Shown: positions 12,334-24,362 of the stretch, in pieces | Numbering within the stretch: position 1 is the first letter of the stretch | How the letters are laid out: each line of letters starts with the position of its first letter | Source: Primulina eburnea | Taxonomy: Eukaryota > Streptophyta > Magnoliopsida > Lamiales > Gesneriaceae | Assembly: GCF_022965805.1 (NCBI RefSeq) | Contig: NW_027331354.1 | Location: 62,001-126,000, forward strand | DNA: 64,000 nucleotides | Direction of reading: 5' to 3' | The notes under the pieces: model-generated | The model's database searches: none | What the model saw: only the letters and a program-made list of their open reading frames with translations | Told to the model about the DNA's origin: nothing | Position numbers and translations under genes: made by a program

Positions 12334-12861
12334 ACTCACATGGCGATGGTGATGGTGAAAATAAAGGCATTGCATTCGGCTGCCTGCCATGAAATTCACC
12401 CTTTGATGGGGGCTGGCTATGAGCAGAACCTACATTTGGCAACGGACTACTTGCTGAAACAGGATTCGAATTGGGTGTCAAGGGATCTTCTTGCTTAGGT
12501 TGTGGTGAAGCAGCATGTGGTGCAAGAGCCGGTGGCGTGGAAGGTGCTGTACCAGAATGCTTATTGTGCTTCCAAGGAAACCAATTCCTATAGCGAAAAT
12601 GACAAGCAGGAGGTTCTGCTGCTTTTTTCTTTCCTGGTGCTGGTGCAGACACGGGAGCAGATGTAGGCGACCTTTTCCCAATTACATATCCACCGTTCCT
12701 CGGGGATAGTGAAGGAGCAATAGCAGGAATCAGAGTGGCTCCATGCCGTTGGTGGGGGTGGCGATGCGGGAATCGTGACAGAGGAGACGGTGAAAGTGAA
12801 GGTGACGGCGATGGACTACTTCCATCACTTCCGAGGGAGTGCTGCAATATTGATGAAAGGG
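12334..12861 (-). pseudogene. proline/serine-rich host gene exon trapped in a retroelement
   Basis: The minus strand has an open frame of roughly 175 residues rich in Pro, Ser, Ala and His, with runs such as SPSPSPSLSPSPLSRFPHR and SPTSAPVSAPAPGKKK. The composition resembles the extracellular part of a hydroxyproline-rich or receptor-like protein. The frame ends at a good donor (GTGAGT, 12328-12333), as expected of a real exon. At the other side (12862) it joins directly to antisense LTR sequence, so its true start is missing and the apparent N-terminus is LTR. I do not recognise the specific gene. Similarity in style to ALE2-like receptor kinases is possible but unproven. Confidence 0.55.
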
Positions 12862-13182
12862 TATCAGGAGACCGGAGAGGGTACTTCTGATGGAAGCCAC
12901 AGCTTGGGCTGAGGTTTATGTTATGTCTTGTTCCCAGTATATATGTATATGTATCTATATACCGGGGCATGTCCCGAGGATATGAGTTGTTTGTATGTGA
13001 TTGATTTTGATTACGTGTGGGCGTGTTTTATGAGTTTAGATTAAATACTATTTTTAGTATTATAAATCTAGAAGAAATGTTTTGGGCTCGTTGTAAAGAA
13101 ATTTTAAACTCGTTTTCCGCTGTAATTAGTTAATCCTAATCAGATTGTATTGTAATAACGATTAGGAGCTAAGGGCCCCACA
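12862..13182 (+). repeat. 3' LTR fragment of the inner retroelement
   Basis: This matches 8372-8696 with few changes, including the GTATATATGTATATGTATCT tract and the GGGCCCCACA end. Only the last sixth of the LTR is present. No matching target-site duplication flanks the inner element (AAAAC at the left, CTAGA at the right), so it was rearranged after insertion. Confidence 0.85.
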
Positions 13183-13370
13183 CTAGATGGTGAGAGGGTC
13201 CTTAGGCGAAATCCCACATCGCCAAACAACGGGAGAGATGCTGGGCATTTAAATGAGCGAGTAGCAACCCTTTGTGACGCGTTTTAAAGCCGTGAGGCCC
13301 TTGGGCCAAAGCGGACAATATCACAAGTGAGCTGGGCCGTGACACATGGTCTTGAGGAAAGTAAGGTTTA
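13183..13370 (+). repeat. TRIM-like or short-LTR motif
   Basis: The region contains AATCCCACATCG, then GGGCATTTAAATGAG, GCCGTGAGGCCCTTGGGCC and AAGCGGACAATATC. This string is familiar from small plant LTR and TRIM-type repeats. No ends or duplications are clear, and it could be a piece of a larger LTR. Confidence 0.45.
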
Positions 13371-13825
13371 GTGCAAATAAGATTTAACAAAAAAATTAAT
13401 TGAGGATTAATTTCATTTGTAAAAGGTTGAATAAGATTTTATTTTATGAAGACTGAGTTATAATTTTTGGGATTTAAATCAAGAGGGTATAGATTGATAT
13501 TGAGTTAAGTTCCAAGATTTTATATGAGTTTTAAGTTTTGAGATAATAATTGTGATAATTTCAAGATAAAATAAAATCAGTATTTATTCGCATATATTCC
13601 GTGCCGACTTGATTCCAAGTACTTTGTAGATTTCGATGTTATCATATGGATGGTGTGGTTATCTAATAGCAGTGCAATAGCAGATTGCCGGAGTAAGAAT
13701 TTCAATATCCAAACCGCGAACCAAGAAGAAATCATGTATCATGGCAATGCCAAGAGATAAAAATACATTCTTTCTGCTTCCCAGGCTCGGAAATCCATAA
13801 AATTCGGGAAAGAATTTACCTGACA

Positions 13826-15240
13826 ATGGTGAACAAAGTGCAGGAAGAAATTGAGCTCAAGCTGGAAGATACTCTAATAATGCGAGAATGCCCGAAATTT
13901 TTTCTGGAAGAATTCTCGGGATATTCTCGGACCACGAGGTTGAGTTCAAATCAATGTGCCTCTCAGTGCTGCATCAATTTCAATAGCACCATACCGAATG
14001 ATGCCAACTGAACTCCAAAAGCTAAAAGAACAACTCCAAGAGTTGATAGACAAAAAGCAGAGCTCCGGTCCTATTAGTAAATAAGAAATATGGAAGTATG
14101 AGATTGTGTATAGATTTTAGATAACTCAATAAGATCACAATCAAGAATAAATATCTTCTTCCAATGATAGACGATTTTTTCGATCAACTTAAAGAAGCTA
14201 CAACTTCTCCAAACTTGGCCTGAGAACATACTACTACCAATTGAATGTCAGGGCTGAAGATTTTACCAAAACAGCCTTCCGAAAAAGGTACATGCATTAT
14301 GAGTTCACAATAATGCATTTTTTCTTGAAGAACGTGTCGACAGCCTTCATTGATCTAATGAACAGGGGTTCAAGCCATTACTTGACAAACTTTTTAGCGG
14401 TGTTCATCGAGGAGATCCTCATTTACTCACCAAATGAAGAAGACCACAAAGAACATCTCCATCTCACTTTTCATAGGTCAATGGAGAGAGAATTTTATTC
14501 CAGTTCAATAAAGGTAAGTTCCGGCTACAGAACGTCACTTTCTTAGGTCACATAATATGTGAGGCATGAGTATTTGCAAATCCTAAGAAAGTAGAGGCAA
14601 TCAAAGACCGGCAAAGACCAAGGACAATGGCAGAAATTCAGAGCTTCTTATAATTGACGAGCTATTATCGGGAATTTGTCCAAGATCTTCCCTCAATAGC
14701 AATACAGCTTAAAAAACTCATAAAAGAACTCTAAATTCAATCGGAGCAAAGAATGTGAGAAAAGTTTTGAAACCTTCAAGATGAAACTTGCAACCACAAT
14801 GGTGGTAGTGCTGCATTATGAAGGCAGTGATTTTTTTTCAATTACAGAGATCCGTCAAATAAATGTCATTGTCCGCTTTGGCCCTGTATATAGTGCATGA
14901 TTAAAAAAAAAAGAAATATCTAAGATATGTGTTTATGCAAGAAGGAAGAGTAATTTCCTTTGCATCAAGGCAATTGGAACTATATAAGCAAAACTACCCA
15001 ACTTGCGACCTTGAGTTAGCCGCAATAGTTTTTGCATTAATGAAGCATTACGTTTACGATGCCAAGTGTGAGATCTTCACTGACCATCAGAGCCTCGAGT
15101 ATTTGTTCACGCGGAAAGAATTGAACATGAGGCATAGATGATGGATTGAATTATTTTGACATAATGATAAGCTAAATTTCAGGCAAGGCGAATGAGGTAG
15201 CCGACGCTTTAAATCGGAGAAAAAACACGGGTAAGAGGAT
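13826..15240 (+). pseudogene. decayed Ty3/gypsy pol (end of protease spacer, RT, RNase H)
   Basis: Fragments occur in pol order, broken by many stops and frameshifts. About 13860-14060 resembles the link before RT (ELQKLKEQLQELIDKKQ near 14010). RLCIDFR at about 14104 begins RT motifs, followed by [16 protein letters not shown]. The frame at 14929-15141 is RNase H (QEGRVISFASRQLELYKQNY, then DHQSLEYLFTRKELNMRHR). These are typical of plant chromoviruses. Integrase is not recognisable. This belongs to the outer 6227-17455 element. Confidence 0.8.
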
Positions 15241-16072
15241 TCTAGCCTCACTATCAACGCAAATGTGCTTTGAGAAATGGTTAAGCAAAACCAGTTTCAT
15301 GGTCTTGATGGGAAATTAAGATTTAGTATTAGAAAAAGAAAAGAAAAATTGCGATTAGAGTTTATGTGAAATAATCAATTGGAATTTTGATTTTTATATT
15401 TTAAGATAATACTTTTTAGGCTTACTTTAAGTTGACCGTCTTGGGTTATAGTTTGATTTTTGGAAATTTTACATTACTACAAGCATTGGGATATGAAACA
15501 ATAATAATTGGGATCCAGCTTATGCATTTCATGGTTGATATAAAAGTTAAGAAATGATTTTTGAGACTTATATTAGATTGATTATGAGATTAATCTTTAT
15601 ATTAAATTTTCAATGGAAATGTTGATATTGATTTTTTTGATTTCAGTTAGAGTGACATTATTGAGCTACATTTGGATTCAAAAGGTTTTTATTTGGGTTT
15701 TCCTCTCTCATAAGACAATTAGTTAATCAAATTATGATTATGAGATGTGCGACTATTGGTTACAGTAAGTTTTTGTAGAATCAATGATTCTAATAATTAT
15801 GGTTCAATAGAAGTCATATTATTGGATGCAGTAATAGAAGTAATAATAAGAAATTATAATGTTACAAGTATAATTCAAAGTATGAGTAAGTCAAAACTTT
15901 AGTTATTAAGATGTCTGGCAAGAATCATTGGATATGATTTAAGAAATTTTAGACGATTTTCTAATCATACTGAAAGAGAAGTCACTTGGGAACTAGAATA
16001 GAAAATGCGCGAGCAATACATGTACTCTTTCTAGACCAAATCAATCCAAGTTTCAAGGACGAAACTTCCCAT
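15241..16072 (+). other. pol-to-LTR remnant of the outer element
   Basis: AT-rich decayed sequence. The last bases before the purine tract (GGACGAAACTTCCCATAAG) resemble the usual end of chromovirus pol just upstream of the 3' LTR. No open frame is convincing. Confidence 0.5.
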
Positions 16073-16084
16073 AAGGGGGAGGAA
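16073..16084 (+). promoter_or_regulatory. polypurine tract
   Basis: AAGGGGGAGGAA sits directly against the 3' LTR start TGTAAAATCC. This is the expected plus-strand primer of an LTR retrotransposon. Confidence 0.85.
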
Positions 16085-17455
16085 TGTAAAATCCAAGATT
16101 TTTGCATAATCGTGATAATATTTTGTAATTTAATGGTATTAGGATTTGCGCAATCTTCGGGTATCTATCTCATTATAAGATATAAGATTTGATACGATAT
16201 TGATACTGGATATTGATACTAGATAAAGATATAAGATTTGAGATGATATTGATATTTGTGTAAGTATAATGAGATAGATAAGAGATAATAATCTATCCTA
16301 AATTCAATTTGATTCGAAAGTTCAAACACAAGGATAATACACGATCAGGATAGCAGCTACCTCCGTATAAATAGGAGAAGCTCTCATTCAGAATTTACAC
16401 CTCATTTACACTTAAATTTTCGAGTTTTTGCTCTCATATTTTAGAAATTCCTCTCTAAAAATTCATTCCAAGTTCAGAAATTCTTTCTCTCGCTTGGGTA
16501 CTCGGAATCCGATCTCCATCGTTCAGAATGTGCTTCCATATGTTTCGAATAACATATCCAAATGTCGGCCAAATCCAATAGTTAGTTTTCGTTTATAGTT
16601 TTCGCAAGAAAACTGCTCTGATTCTATGCGGGAAACAGTATACCTACGGGTTTTCATCCATAATTAGGTTAAAACAACTCCAAACCCGATCTCCACTGTT
16701 CATAATTTATTTGACAAATGTTTGAACGTACTGTGAAATTTTGAGCCCGATCCAACGGCTCAATAATGCGCAAAGAATTTTTCAATATGGCTGATTTTTC
16801 GGGCGACGTGCTGTCGTGTTTTCGAAGTTTCGGTTGGCTAATTCTTCTAGGATTTTCGAATTCTTCGTGTTTTTCTTCAAGGATTAAGGTAAGTGGGCTT
16901 GTTTTAAATGTGTAAATCTCGGTTATGCATTTCGTGTGTTCTAAAATTCGGTCGAGTGCAAATTCTTCTTCTACTCCTTCTGGTTATGATTTTTGGCATG
17001 AATCTCAGTGTCTAGTTAATGATGTGCACGTGGTATGAGTCATGTTATGAAAGACACGTGTTTCGAATTTTTATGCATTTTGTTATGTTGTGCTCGAACG
17101 ACCTCCACTTGCTGAGTATTTCTCAAAATACTCATTCCTTACTCTACTCTCCCAATATAAATCAGAAGAAGAAATAGAGAAAGAAGATTCGGACATCAGT
17201 TTTTGGACTGATAGTGGACGCATGAAGAATTTTAATTAAGAATATGTTCTTGTGAGTTTTAATTCAAGTTATAAACGCTTCCGCAGATTTTTATCGTTTT
17301 CAGAGTTATTATTTGTAAATACGATTCCATTTTTATGGTATTTATGATATATAAACTGATTTTGGTTTATATTGTACTACGAGGCTTGTTGTTTAGCAAT
17401 TATGTGATTGTTGAATAACGCCGGTGTCGACTAACCCCGGTCTCGGGACGTGACA
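16085..17455 (+). repeat. 3' LTR of the outer element
   Basis: A complete 1371-bp LTR with TG start and CA end. It follows the polypurine tract and is bordered on the right by the ACTAG duplication. Diverged antisense relatives lie at 692-1239 and 28028-31496. Confidence 0.9.
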
Positions 17456-17863
17456 ACTAGGACCGACCACTGCGAAATTTTATGAAAATAGAAGATGAAG
17501 CTTCTTGTTTTGGTAAATTTACATAGCCATACCCAGAACAATATTTTGCCACCGTGAACACTTCCAATTCAATCAAAAAACTATAACCCAGAGATCCACA
17601 TGAGATGTAAGCATTTTATCTTTTGATTCCTTTGTTGTGGGGGTGGGGTGTTTTTGGGGGGCTAGATTACATATTTTAGAAAACAAACATATAACATGAT
17701 AGGATTGAACTAGGCGTGTTACCATAAAGAGAAGGCAAGTGGTTACAAGTTAGGCTATTTCTGGGTTTTACAAACAACAATATATACAAAAGTTCCAACA
17801 CAATGTAACACCTTATTTTGTGGTAGAGTCACGACAGAGACCTGCAAAGTTTTATAAGCTCAC

Positions 17864-19060
17864 CACTTTAGCTGGAGCTTCCTCTGCCTCAATTCGAGTT
17901 GCTTTCTTACAAGTCTTCTCTATACTGTCTTTTGGCTGGAGTAGCATCCATTCCAATCCCATTTCTTTTCTCACAGTATCATTGCCTAATTGAGAACTTC
18001 TGTTGTCATCTGATTTAACATATCAAAGCAGACTCATGTTTAAAATCATAAATATTAGACATTATGACAGTGTTAAAGAATTGAGTAAAACTTACCATTC
18101 AAGTCATGGTCCAAGGGATTATCATCACTTCCGCAATTCTCAACCTCCTGTAGCCTACTGTTACTCCACTTTTTTTTGTTTCTCTTTGTTACTTAACCTA
18201 CCCAAAGATTCATCATGAGATGAATATTCTTTGCTTACAATTATTGACTTATTCCTCAAACCGACATTTGTGCTCACTCTCTGATCTGTCATTGTGCATC
18301 TTCTTTTCTCTTTTCCTAATCCTATATTTCTTCTGATCACATTCCGATTCACTCTGACTACAACTGTACTCGGACTTAGAAGACAAGTCCTCATATGAAT
18401 CATACCATTTCTTTTTCTTTCTAGATCCACTTTTTATTCTTTCTAGGTCTTCGTCAGAACTACTGCAGGAGTAATGCTTATTTTTCCTCTTTTTTTCATG
18501 CCTCTGGGTAAATTTTCCTCTCTTCTTCATAGAATCAACCAAGGCTCCATTTTTTGACTAAATGTCAACACAGTTGTTAACAATTAAAGTTCTGGTAAAC
18601 TCGGTGAATGACATAAGTAGTAGGAAACATCATGACACACTCTCGAAACCACTTTAACACAACAGAAAATTAGCAGTATTTCCACTATGTTAAGCTTGCA
18701 ACAAACATCATGACACACTCTCGAAACCACATTAACACAAAAAAAAATTAGCAGTATTTCCACTATGTTAAGCTTGCAACAAGGATTACAGTAAATATGA
18801 CTCGATTTATATACTAGGCATATGCGTAAACTGTCACCACAAATATACAATCAATCAAAACAATTACTTTAATTTAAGACATAACAAATGAAAAGTTTAA
18901 CTTACTTCGTCGATCTGATCCCGAGGTAGGAACTTAAGTCCAGAAAACTTTTCTGCCAAAATTGCAATCTCAAAAAGGCTTCCCAATATTAAGGATCCCG
19001 TAAAAACTTCTCTCGAGGAATGTGTGGAGTAAATTTCACAATTCAAAAAACCCAGAAATC
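17864..19060 (-). pseudogene. CWF19L2: CWF19-like protein 2, copy A, exons 1-3 (N-terminal part)
   Basis: Three exons precede the retrotransposon on the minus strand. Exon 1 (18906 to about 19060) ends SGLKFLPRDQIDE, the conserved N-terminus of the family, but no ATG lies in frame just before it. Exon 2 (18096-18557) is a Lys/Arg/Ser-rich segment (KKRKNKHYS, SSSDEDLERIKSGSRKKKKW) typical of the low-complexity half. Exon 3 (17864-18009) includes RKEMGLEWMLLQPKDS, a conserved block. Exon 2 has two shifts. A base added near 18262 changes the frame after SESEHKC compared with the inverted copy at 37302-37750. An 8-T run near 18170, against 7 in copy B, leads to an early stop. With these changes copy A cannot make a full-length protein. 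Confidence 0.85.
18617..18790. repeat. short tandem duplication in intron 1 of copy A
   Basis: A block of about 87 bases around CATCATGACACACTCTCGAAACC (about 18630 and 18708) to GTTAAGCTTGCAACAA occurs twice in direct orientation. Copy B has a single unit at about 36950-37028. It is a local copy-A duplication in an intron. Confidence 0.75.
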
Positions 19061-19183
19061 GTAATTTAAGTCATGTCAATATAGTTTTGAAAAAGAGATG
19101 GGAGAAGTTAGTTGTAGCAACTGAATGGGCAAGGATAGCTTGCTTCTTCACAAGATTGTCAACGGTAACAACCTCACAATCCT

Positions 19184-19727
19184 ATGATCGAATATACCAT
19201 TCCAGAATTGAGGAGGAGAATTTTCTCAAAAATTAACATGAATCCGGACACGGGTTCAAGATTAATTATTTACAGGATTCATTCCAGATTTCTGGAAAAT
19301 TTACAACATGAAGATATAACCAATGTTAGTTATCGAGAAGGAACTTATCAGAGTCGTGAGGTAAACCTATGACTCAAAATAATAGGTTTTTAGAAATAGT
19401 ACTGGATTCCTCTAAGATCTCAGGAGATCTAAGAGAAATTCAAAAGACGGTACCAAATTATGGAAATATGTCCCAAAATGTGGAGCAAATCCTTGAAAAC
19501 TAGGAAAAAATTCTTAGAATATTAAAGGATAACCGAACAAGAATTCAAATCATAGAACAACTACCAAGTTCTAGTAAAAGAACTTCGGAAGGAATGTTAC
19601 CACCATATTTTGGTACTGAACCATTATTACATCAAAGAGGGAAGGCCAAAGTGATGCCAAAACCTTTAATTAAAGAAGAAAAAATGATCAATCTAATTAA
19701 ATCTGTCTCAGAAAAGAAATTAATCTG
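19184..19727 (+). pseudogene. caulimovirid 5' small ORFs
   Basis: An open frame of 62 codons at 19184-19372 is followed at 19370 by a second frame rich in Lys, Glu and Ile, with a stop near 19501 and another at about 19727. Position suggests the small accessory ORFs that precede the coat protein in this family. No domain is recognised. Confidence 0.5.
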
Positions 19728-21160
19728 ATGACAACTTTAGAAAGGATTGGTTTAGAGAATCTACAAGAGATTGCGGAATCTTTTTCAAACCTCAAGGTTG
19801 TAGATATAAAGATGAACACGTCTGGAGGTAAACAACCTACCATAACCTGGTCTTCTTCTCAAGAACCACCAAGGAAAAGTGTAGGATCTCAAAATATAAA
19901 TATGAGAGAATCTCAACCCGATTTTTATACTGGTGGAGAATCACACCCGCATGAACAAGGACAAGGAGGAATCAAATTCTCTTGCACCAAACACCCTACG
20001 GGAAATCGTTTTAGAACCTATACATCCTTATTTGGTTATGCTTAACCTAGATGTATTAGATTTCAAAAACAGAGAAGATCTCATAGATGACTGAATATCA
20101 GCTATGAGAGTTGCAGCAGGTATACTTGATCTCAACAGAGAAGAATTCATTAAAATTTTAGAAATGAATCTTATGAGATCAGTTAAAATTGCTTGGGATA
20201 TGACATCGATGGAAACCAAAGAGTCAGTCCTAGCTGGAGAATCTCTTAGTGAGATTGCTGAAAAAATGGCTACCCTATTTAAGACACAATTTATAGGGGT
20301 AGACTATTTTAACGATCAAGATACAAAGAAGAGGAATAAATACACTCAAGCTTTGTATAGCCTTGAATCACATGATATGTTTAGTGGGAGAATACATTAG
20401 GTTATTCACTAAATATAGATGGAATTCCGATGTCGAAGAAAATATAGCAATGCTACTTTTCTTCGCCAAGATGCCAAGTCCCTGAAGAGAAATGCTAATA
20501 AAGGAATATGTCCCTGGCAATCCAGATACATTGGCAAGAAGAGCATCTTTCCTCAAAGGAAAATTGGCAGAATAATGTCATATGACAGCATTACAAAAGA
20601 ATTACAAACGGTTAATGGGTATCAACAAACGAATTCCTTTGTGTTGTAAAGAAAATGATCTTCCAACAATAATTGGAAGTAAACCACAAAGGCAAAAGAG
20701 GAAGAGTTTTAGATCTCATCCTTATGCCAGAAGTGGAAGAAGTTCTTGTAAACTGAGAACAATTTGGTCCAAACAAAAAGACAGATCTTATAAATCTGGG
20801 CAAAGAAGTGGACCATCAAGAAGTAGGACATCTTCTCAAGCATCGAGTACATCTCGAAGCACATGAAGAACACCTACAAAAAAGACTTTCAGAAGAGCTC
20901 ATACAAGAATTAATGAAAGTTTTAAGGATTGCAATTGCTGGACACGTGGATCAAGAGGCCATATTTCGACCAACTGTCTAGAAAATGAAAAAAAGGGAAT
21001 AAAGTGCTTCGATCCAACCCTGGATATTGAAGAAGCAGTTTATATAAGGATCTTATTCAAGTATGCCGATTTGAGGATATTAACTCAGAAGAAAGTATAT
21101 ATGAAGAAGAAGTCTTAAGTCAGGGAGAATCTGATGGAAGTGAATCGGAATCTGACTAAA
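19728..21160 (+). pseudogene. caulimovirid coat-protein region
   Basis: Open pieces at 19728-20045, 20104-20400 and 20419-20649, plus frames to about 20866, lie in coat-protein position, separated by stops and shifts. Near 20930-20980 is a CCHC-like knuckle in which one cysteine position reads TRG instead of the usual CG (CNCWTRGSRGHISTNC). An acidic Ser/Glu tail follows near 21120-21160. The basic stretch before the knuckle fits a nucleic-acid-binding coat protein. It is not functional. Confidence 0.75.
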
Positions 21161-21193
21161 GACGAGGTGTTTTGACACGAAACATATGAAAAT

Positions 21194-22330
21194 TTGTCTG
21201 GTTTCTTTAGTCAGACAACAATCTCCAATAACATGGTTCAAAGAATCATGAGAGAAAATCCTAGTTTACAGAGATATCAAGGATTCTTTGCAGGACATGT
21301 AGAAAAGTTCTTAGGAAGTTTTGGCCTAAAAAACAGAAAGCATCATCTAATCTATAAAGTTTTCAGAAGGGAAATGACAATCCCAATGGAAATTACAGGA
21401 AACAGAATGGAGATGCAATTAATTCGTCATGAAGAAATTAAGGAGGAGTTAATAAAACTCAAGATAGAAGTAGCAAGAAACATGTCTTGGATTCATATCG
21501 GAGCAATCCAGATCATGATAAAAGCTACATTCAAAGAAAAGATAGATTCACCCATTGATATTGCTATATACGATAAACAAATGGGTAATCTTCAAGACTT
21601 AGTACTAAGAACAATACCAGGAAATCTCTGTGCAGGAAAAATTGTAGGAGTAATTTATCGAAGAATTACCTACAACCTGAAAGATCGAGATTTCAGCCGA
21701 GTCTCGATGTTACATCAGAACTTCAAGAAAAAAAGCTGATGAAAGAAGGTAATAGACCATGCTCTATTACCTATCAGATTTTATATGATCTATTTAATAC
21801 ACATCATTCAAAATTGTTTATTAGAAATGAGTTTATTGAAATCTCTGAGATATTTGGAAAATTTGCTTTTGTAATTTATCCAGAAAGAGTTGAATTTCCT
21901 TTAATACAAGAAACAAATATCCAAATACAAGACAAATAGATTCTGCAGAGGAATCAAAGTCTTAGATTGGAACAAAGAAGACTATCTTTTCAAGGAGATA
22001 GAATTACAAGTTATATATAGGGAGAAACTCCTATTCAAGAAACCAAACAAAATCAAAAAGTTTTTCAACAATAGGAAAGCTTAGATTTTCAGAAGGGTGG
22101 AAAGAAGTTGAAATAGTATTTGATATTACAAAACAAAGGAATCAATTCCCTTGTAATACCATATACTATTTAGAACAACCTATGATAGGAACTTACCAAT
22201 GAATGATCAATATCGGAGAATTAGAAGTTCATATAAAAGGAATACCAAGAAAAGAACTAGACAAATTAGTTCTTGGATTAGAGTTTCTCGAAGAACATAA
22301 ACTTTGAAAACGTTTAGTACATGGAATGGA
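21194..22330 (+). pseudogene. caulimovirid movement-protein region (30K superfamily)
   Basis: The 181-codon frame at 21194-21739 contains the family signature around MSWIHIGAIQIMIKATF, followed by DSPIDIAIYDKQMG. These are typical of pararetroviral movement proteins, which act at plasmodesmata. The next frame (21739-21939) continues in the same reading order, and further pieces with stops extend to about 22330. It is broken, with no complete ORF. Confidence 0.8.
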
Positions 22331-22395
22331 GTTTATGGCCAAAGACAGAATGTGGAAAATTCAATGACCACAAGTCTATTCTCAATAAATAGGGA

Positions 22396-22700
22396 TGCTA
22401 TACGAACAATATAAAGCAGAATACTTTACTGTTTATATTGATTCAGGTGCGGGAATCTGCACAGCAAAGAGATGATTTTTTTCAATAATTTGAAAGAAGA
22501 ATTACCCAAGATTGATAGAAGAGATTTCTCTAGAAAAATCTTAATATTATGTAAAAGGATTAAGATGATTGAAATCATTATCGGCGATGATAGAAAAACA
22601 CCTTGGTACAAGGTAAAAACACCCCCGATTTATTTTCATGATACATGAGCTGACATTCTGCTAGGAAATAATTTCCTACAAATGTTTAAATCATATACAC
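22396..22700 (+). pseudogene. caulimovirid aspartic-protease region
   Basis: The peptide TVYIDSGAGICTAK (about 22429-22470) carries the D-[ST]-G active-site motif of retroviral-type aspartic proteases, and a TGA stop follows at once. Further related residues run to about 22700. Position between movement protein and RT fits the family. Confidence 0.7.
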
Positions 22701-24362
22701 AAGAAAATGAGACTAGAAGATTGGTGTTCACAACACCTTGTGATCATAAAATCATAGTCCGACGATTACGAGAGGCATTTTATAGACAATTGCCAATTCA
22801 ATTTCGTAACAAGCGTGGTGATAAAGAAAAACTTATATACCCAAAAATGAAAGATTCTAGACAGTTTAGAGAAACGATGCTCCAATTAATAGCAGATAAA
22901 TAGCTCCAACCAAAAGAAATAGAATGCCTAAAGATAGCTCTACCGAAAAATGAGGTAGAGTTTGAATCTAAGGTATCATTAGAAGATGTCAAGAGAAGTA
23001 TAAAAGAAAATTACAATGAAGATCACTTGGAATGGTGGGATAAAAATCAACTCAAAGCTTGCCTTTAAATTAAGAAAGGCAAATAATATGAATTTGTCCG
23101 ACGCAAGCCTATCCTAATGAACATAATTGATCAAATGGATATGCAGATTATAATCAAGGAACATTTGGACTTTGGTTTAATCAAAGCAGGAATTTCATCA
23201 TACATCAGTCCAAGATTTATGGTAAGAAATCGTGGTGAAATTAAAAGGAACAAACCGAGATTAGTTAATAATTATCAAGAAATTAATAAGATTTTGAAGT
23301 TTGATGGATATTTTATTCCTAGTGGAGAACATCTGATTAGTTGCATATGAAACGCGAAGATATTCTCTAAATTCGATTGTAAGTCTGGTTTTATCAGATC
23401 CAGATGCAGGAAGAAAGCAAGAAATTTACAGTTTTTCCATACTACAAGGGCACTATATCTGGGAGGTATTACTAATGGGACTGGCTAATTCACCTCAGAT
23501 ATTTCAATGGAAAATGAGTAATATTTTTAAAGATCATTTCAAATTTATGTTGGTCAATATTGACGATGTTTTAAAAGCATCTAAAAATATAGAAGAGCAT
23601 ATTAAGCATTTAGAGATTTTCTCTAATGTTTGTAAAAATAAAGGACTGGTTCTATCAGAAAAGAAAGTAGTCATTGCTACAAGAAAGACTAAATTCCTCG
23701 GAATTGAAATCGATGAGTCTGGAATAATTTTGCAAAATCATATTGTAGAAAATTGCAAAATTTTCCAAACGAGCTAAAAGAAATGAAACAAATTCAAAGT
23801 TTTCTAAGAGTTGTTAATTTTGCTGGGATGTTTATTAAAAACCTAGCAAAACACATAAAAGTGTTTAGGCCATTATAAAGAAAGATGCAAGATTTCTATG
23901 GATTAAAGAACACACAGAAGGACTAGTTCATTTAAAGGAGATTTGCAAATATCTTTCGAAAATGGCTATTCCTCAAGACGAAGATGATCTGATATTATAT
24001 ACAGATGCCAGTGATTATTGGTGGGCGGCAGTTTTAACAAAGCTCACTCCAGAAGGAGAACATCCATGCAGATATTGTAGTCGATCTTCTCATATACAAA
24101 AGCCATAAGAGATGACATATCAATGAAAAAGAATTTTATGCAGAAAGAAGAGCTTTTGAAAAATGACCATTATTTTTACTTACAAAAAAATTCACTTTTA
24201 AAGTTAATAATACACAGGTAAAAGCTTTCTTAAGGAATAGAATAGAATATAAACCTGAGAAAGCTAGATTGTTAAGGTGACAAGCATTATGTCAAAATTA
24301 TAGTTTTGATATTGTGATAATTAAATCTCATAAAAATATTCTTGCAGATTTTTTAACAAGAG
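22682..24362 (+). pseudogene. caulimovirid reverse transcriptase and RNase H region
   Basis: Frames at 22682-22903, 23117-23350 and 23475-23777 give RT blocks: KPRLVNNYQEIN, then GLANSPQIFQWKM, then the catalytic motif. In that motif the usual Y-x-D-D appears as NIDD (about 23558), losing the tyrosine. RNase H follows with LILYTDASDYWWAAVL at about 23992-24040, near the end of a region with several stops. It is clearly inactive. Confidence 0.82.

Larger units (their letters stand above)
6227..17455 (+). mobile_element. nested Ty3/gypsy (chromovirus-like) LTR retrotransposon
   Basis: The element starts TGTAAAATTC at 6227 and ends GACGTGACA at 17455, flanked by the 5-bp duplication ACTAG (6222-6226 and 17456-17460). 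It lies in the intron between exons 3 and 4 of CWF19L2 copy A. The 3' LTR is complete (16085-17455). The 5' LTR is cut at 6765 by a second element. A purine tract precedes the 3' LTR. Decayed pol sequence lies at about 13826-15240. No open gag-pol remains, so it cannot move on its own. Confidence 0.9.
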
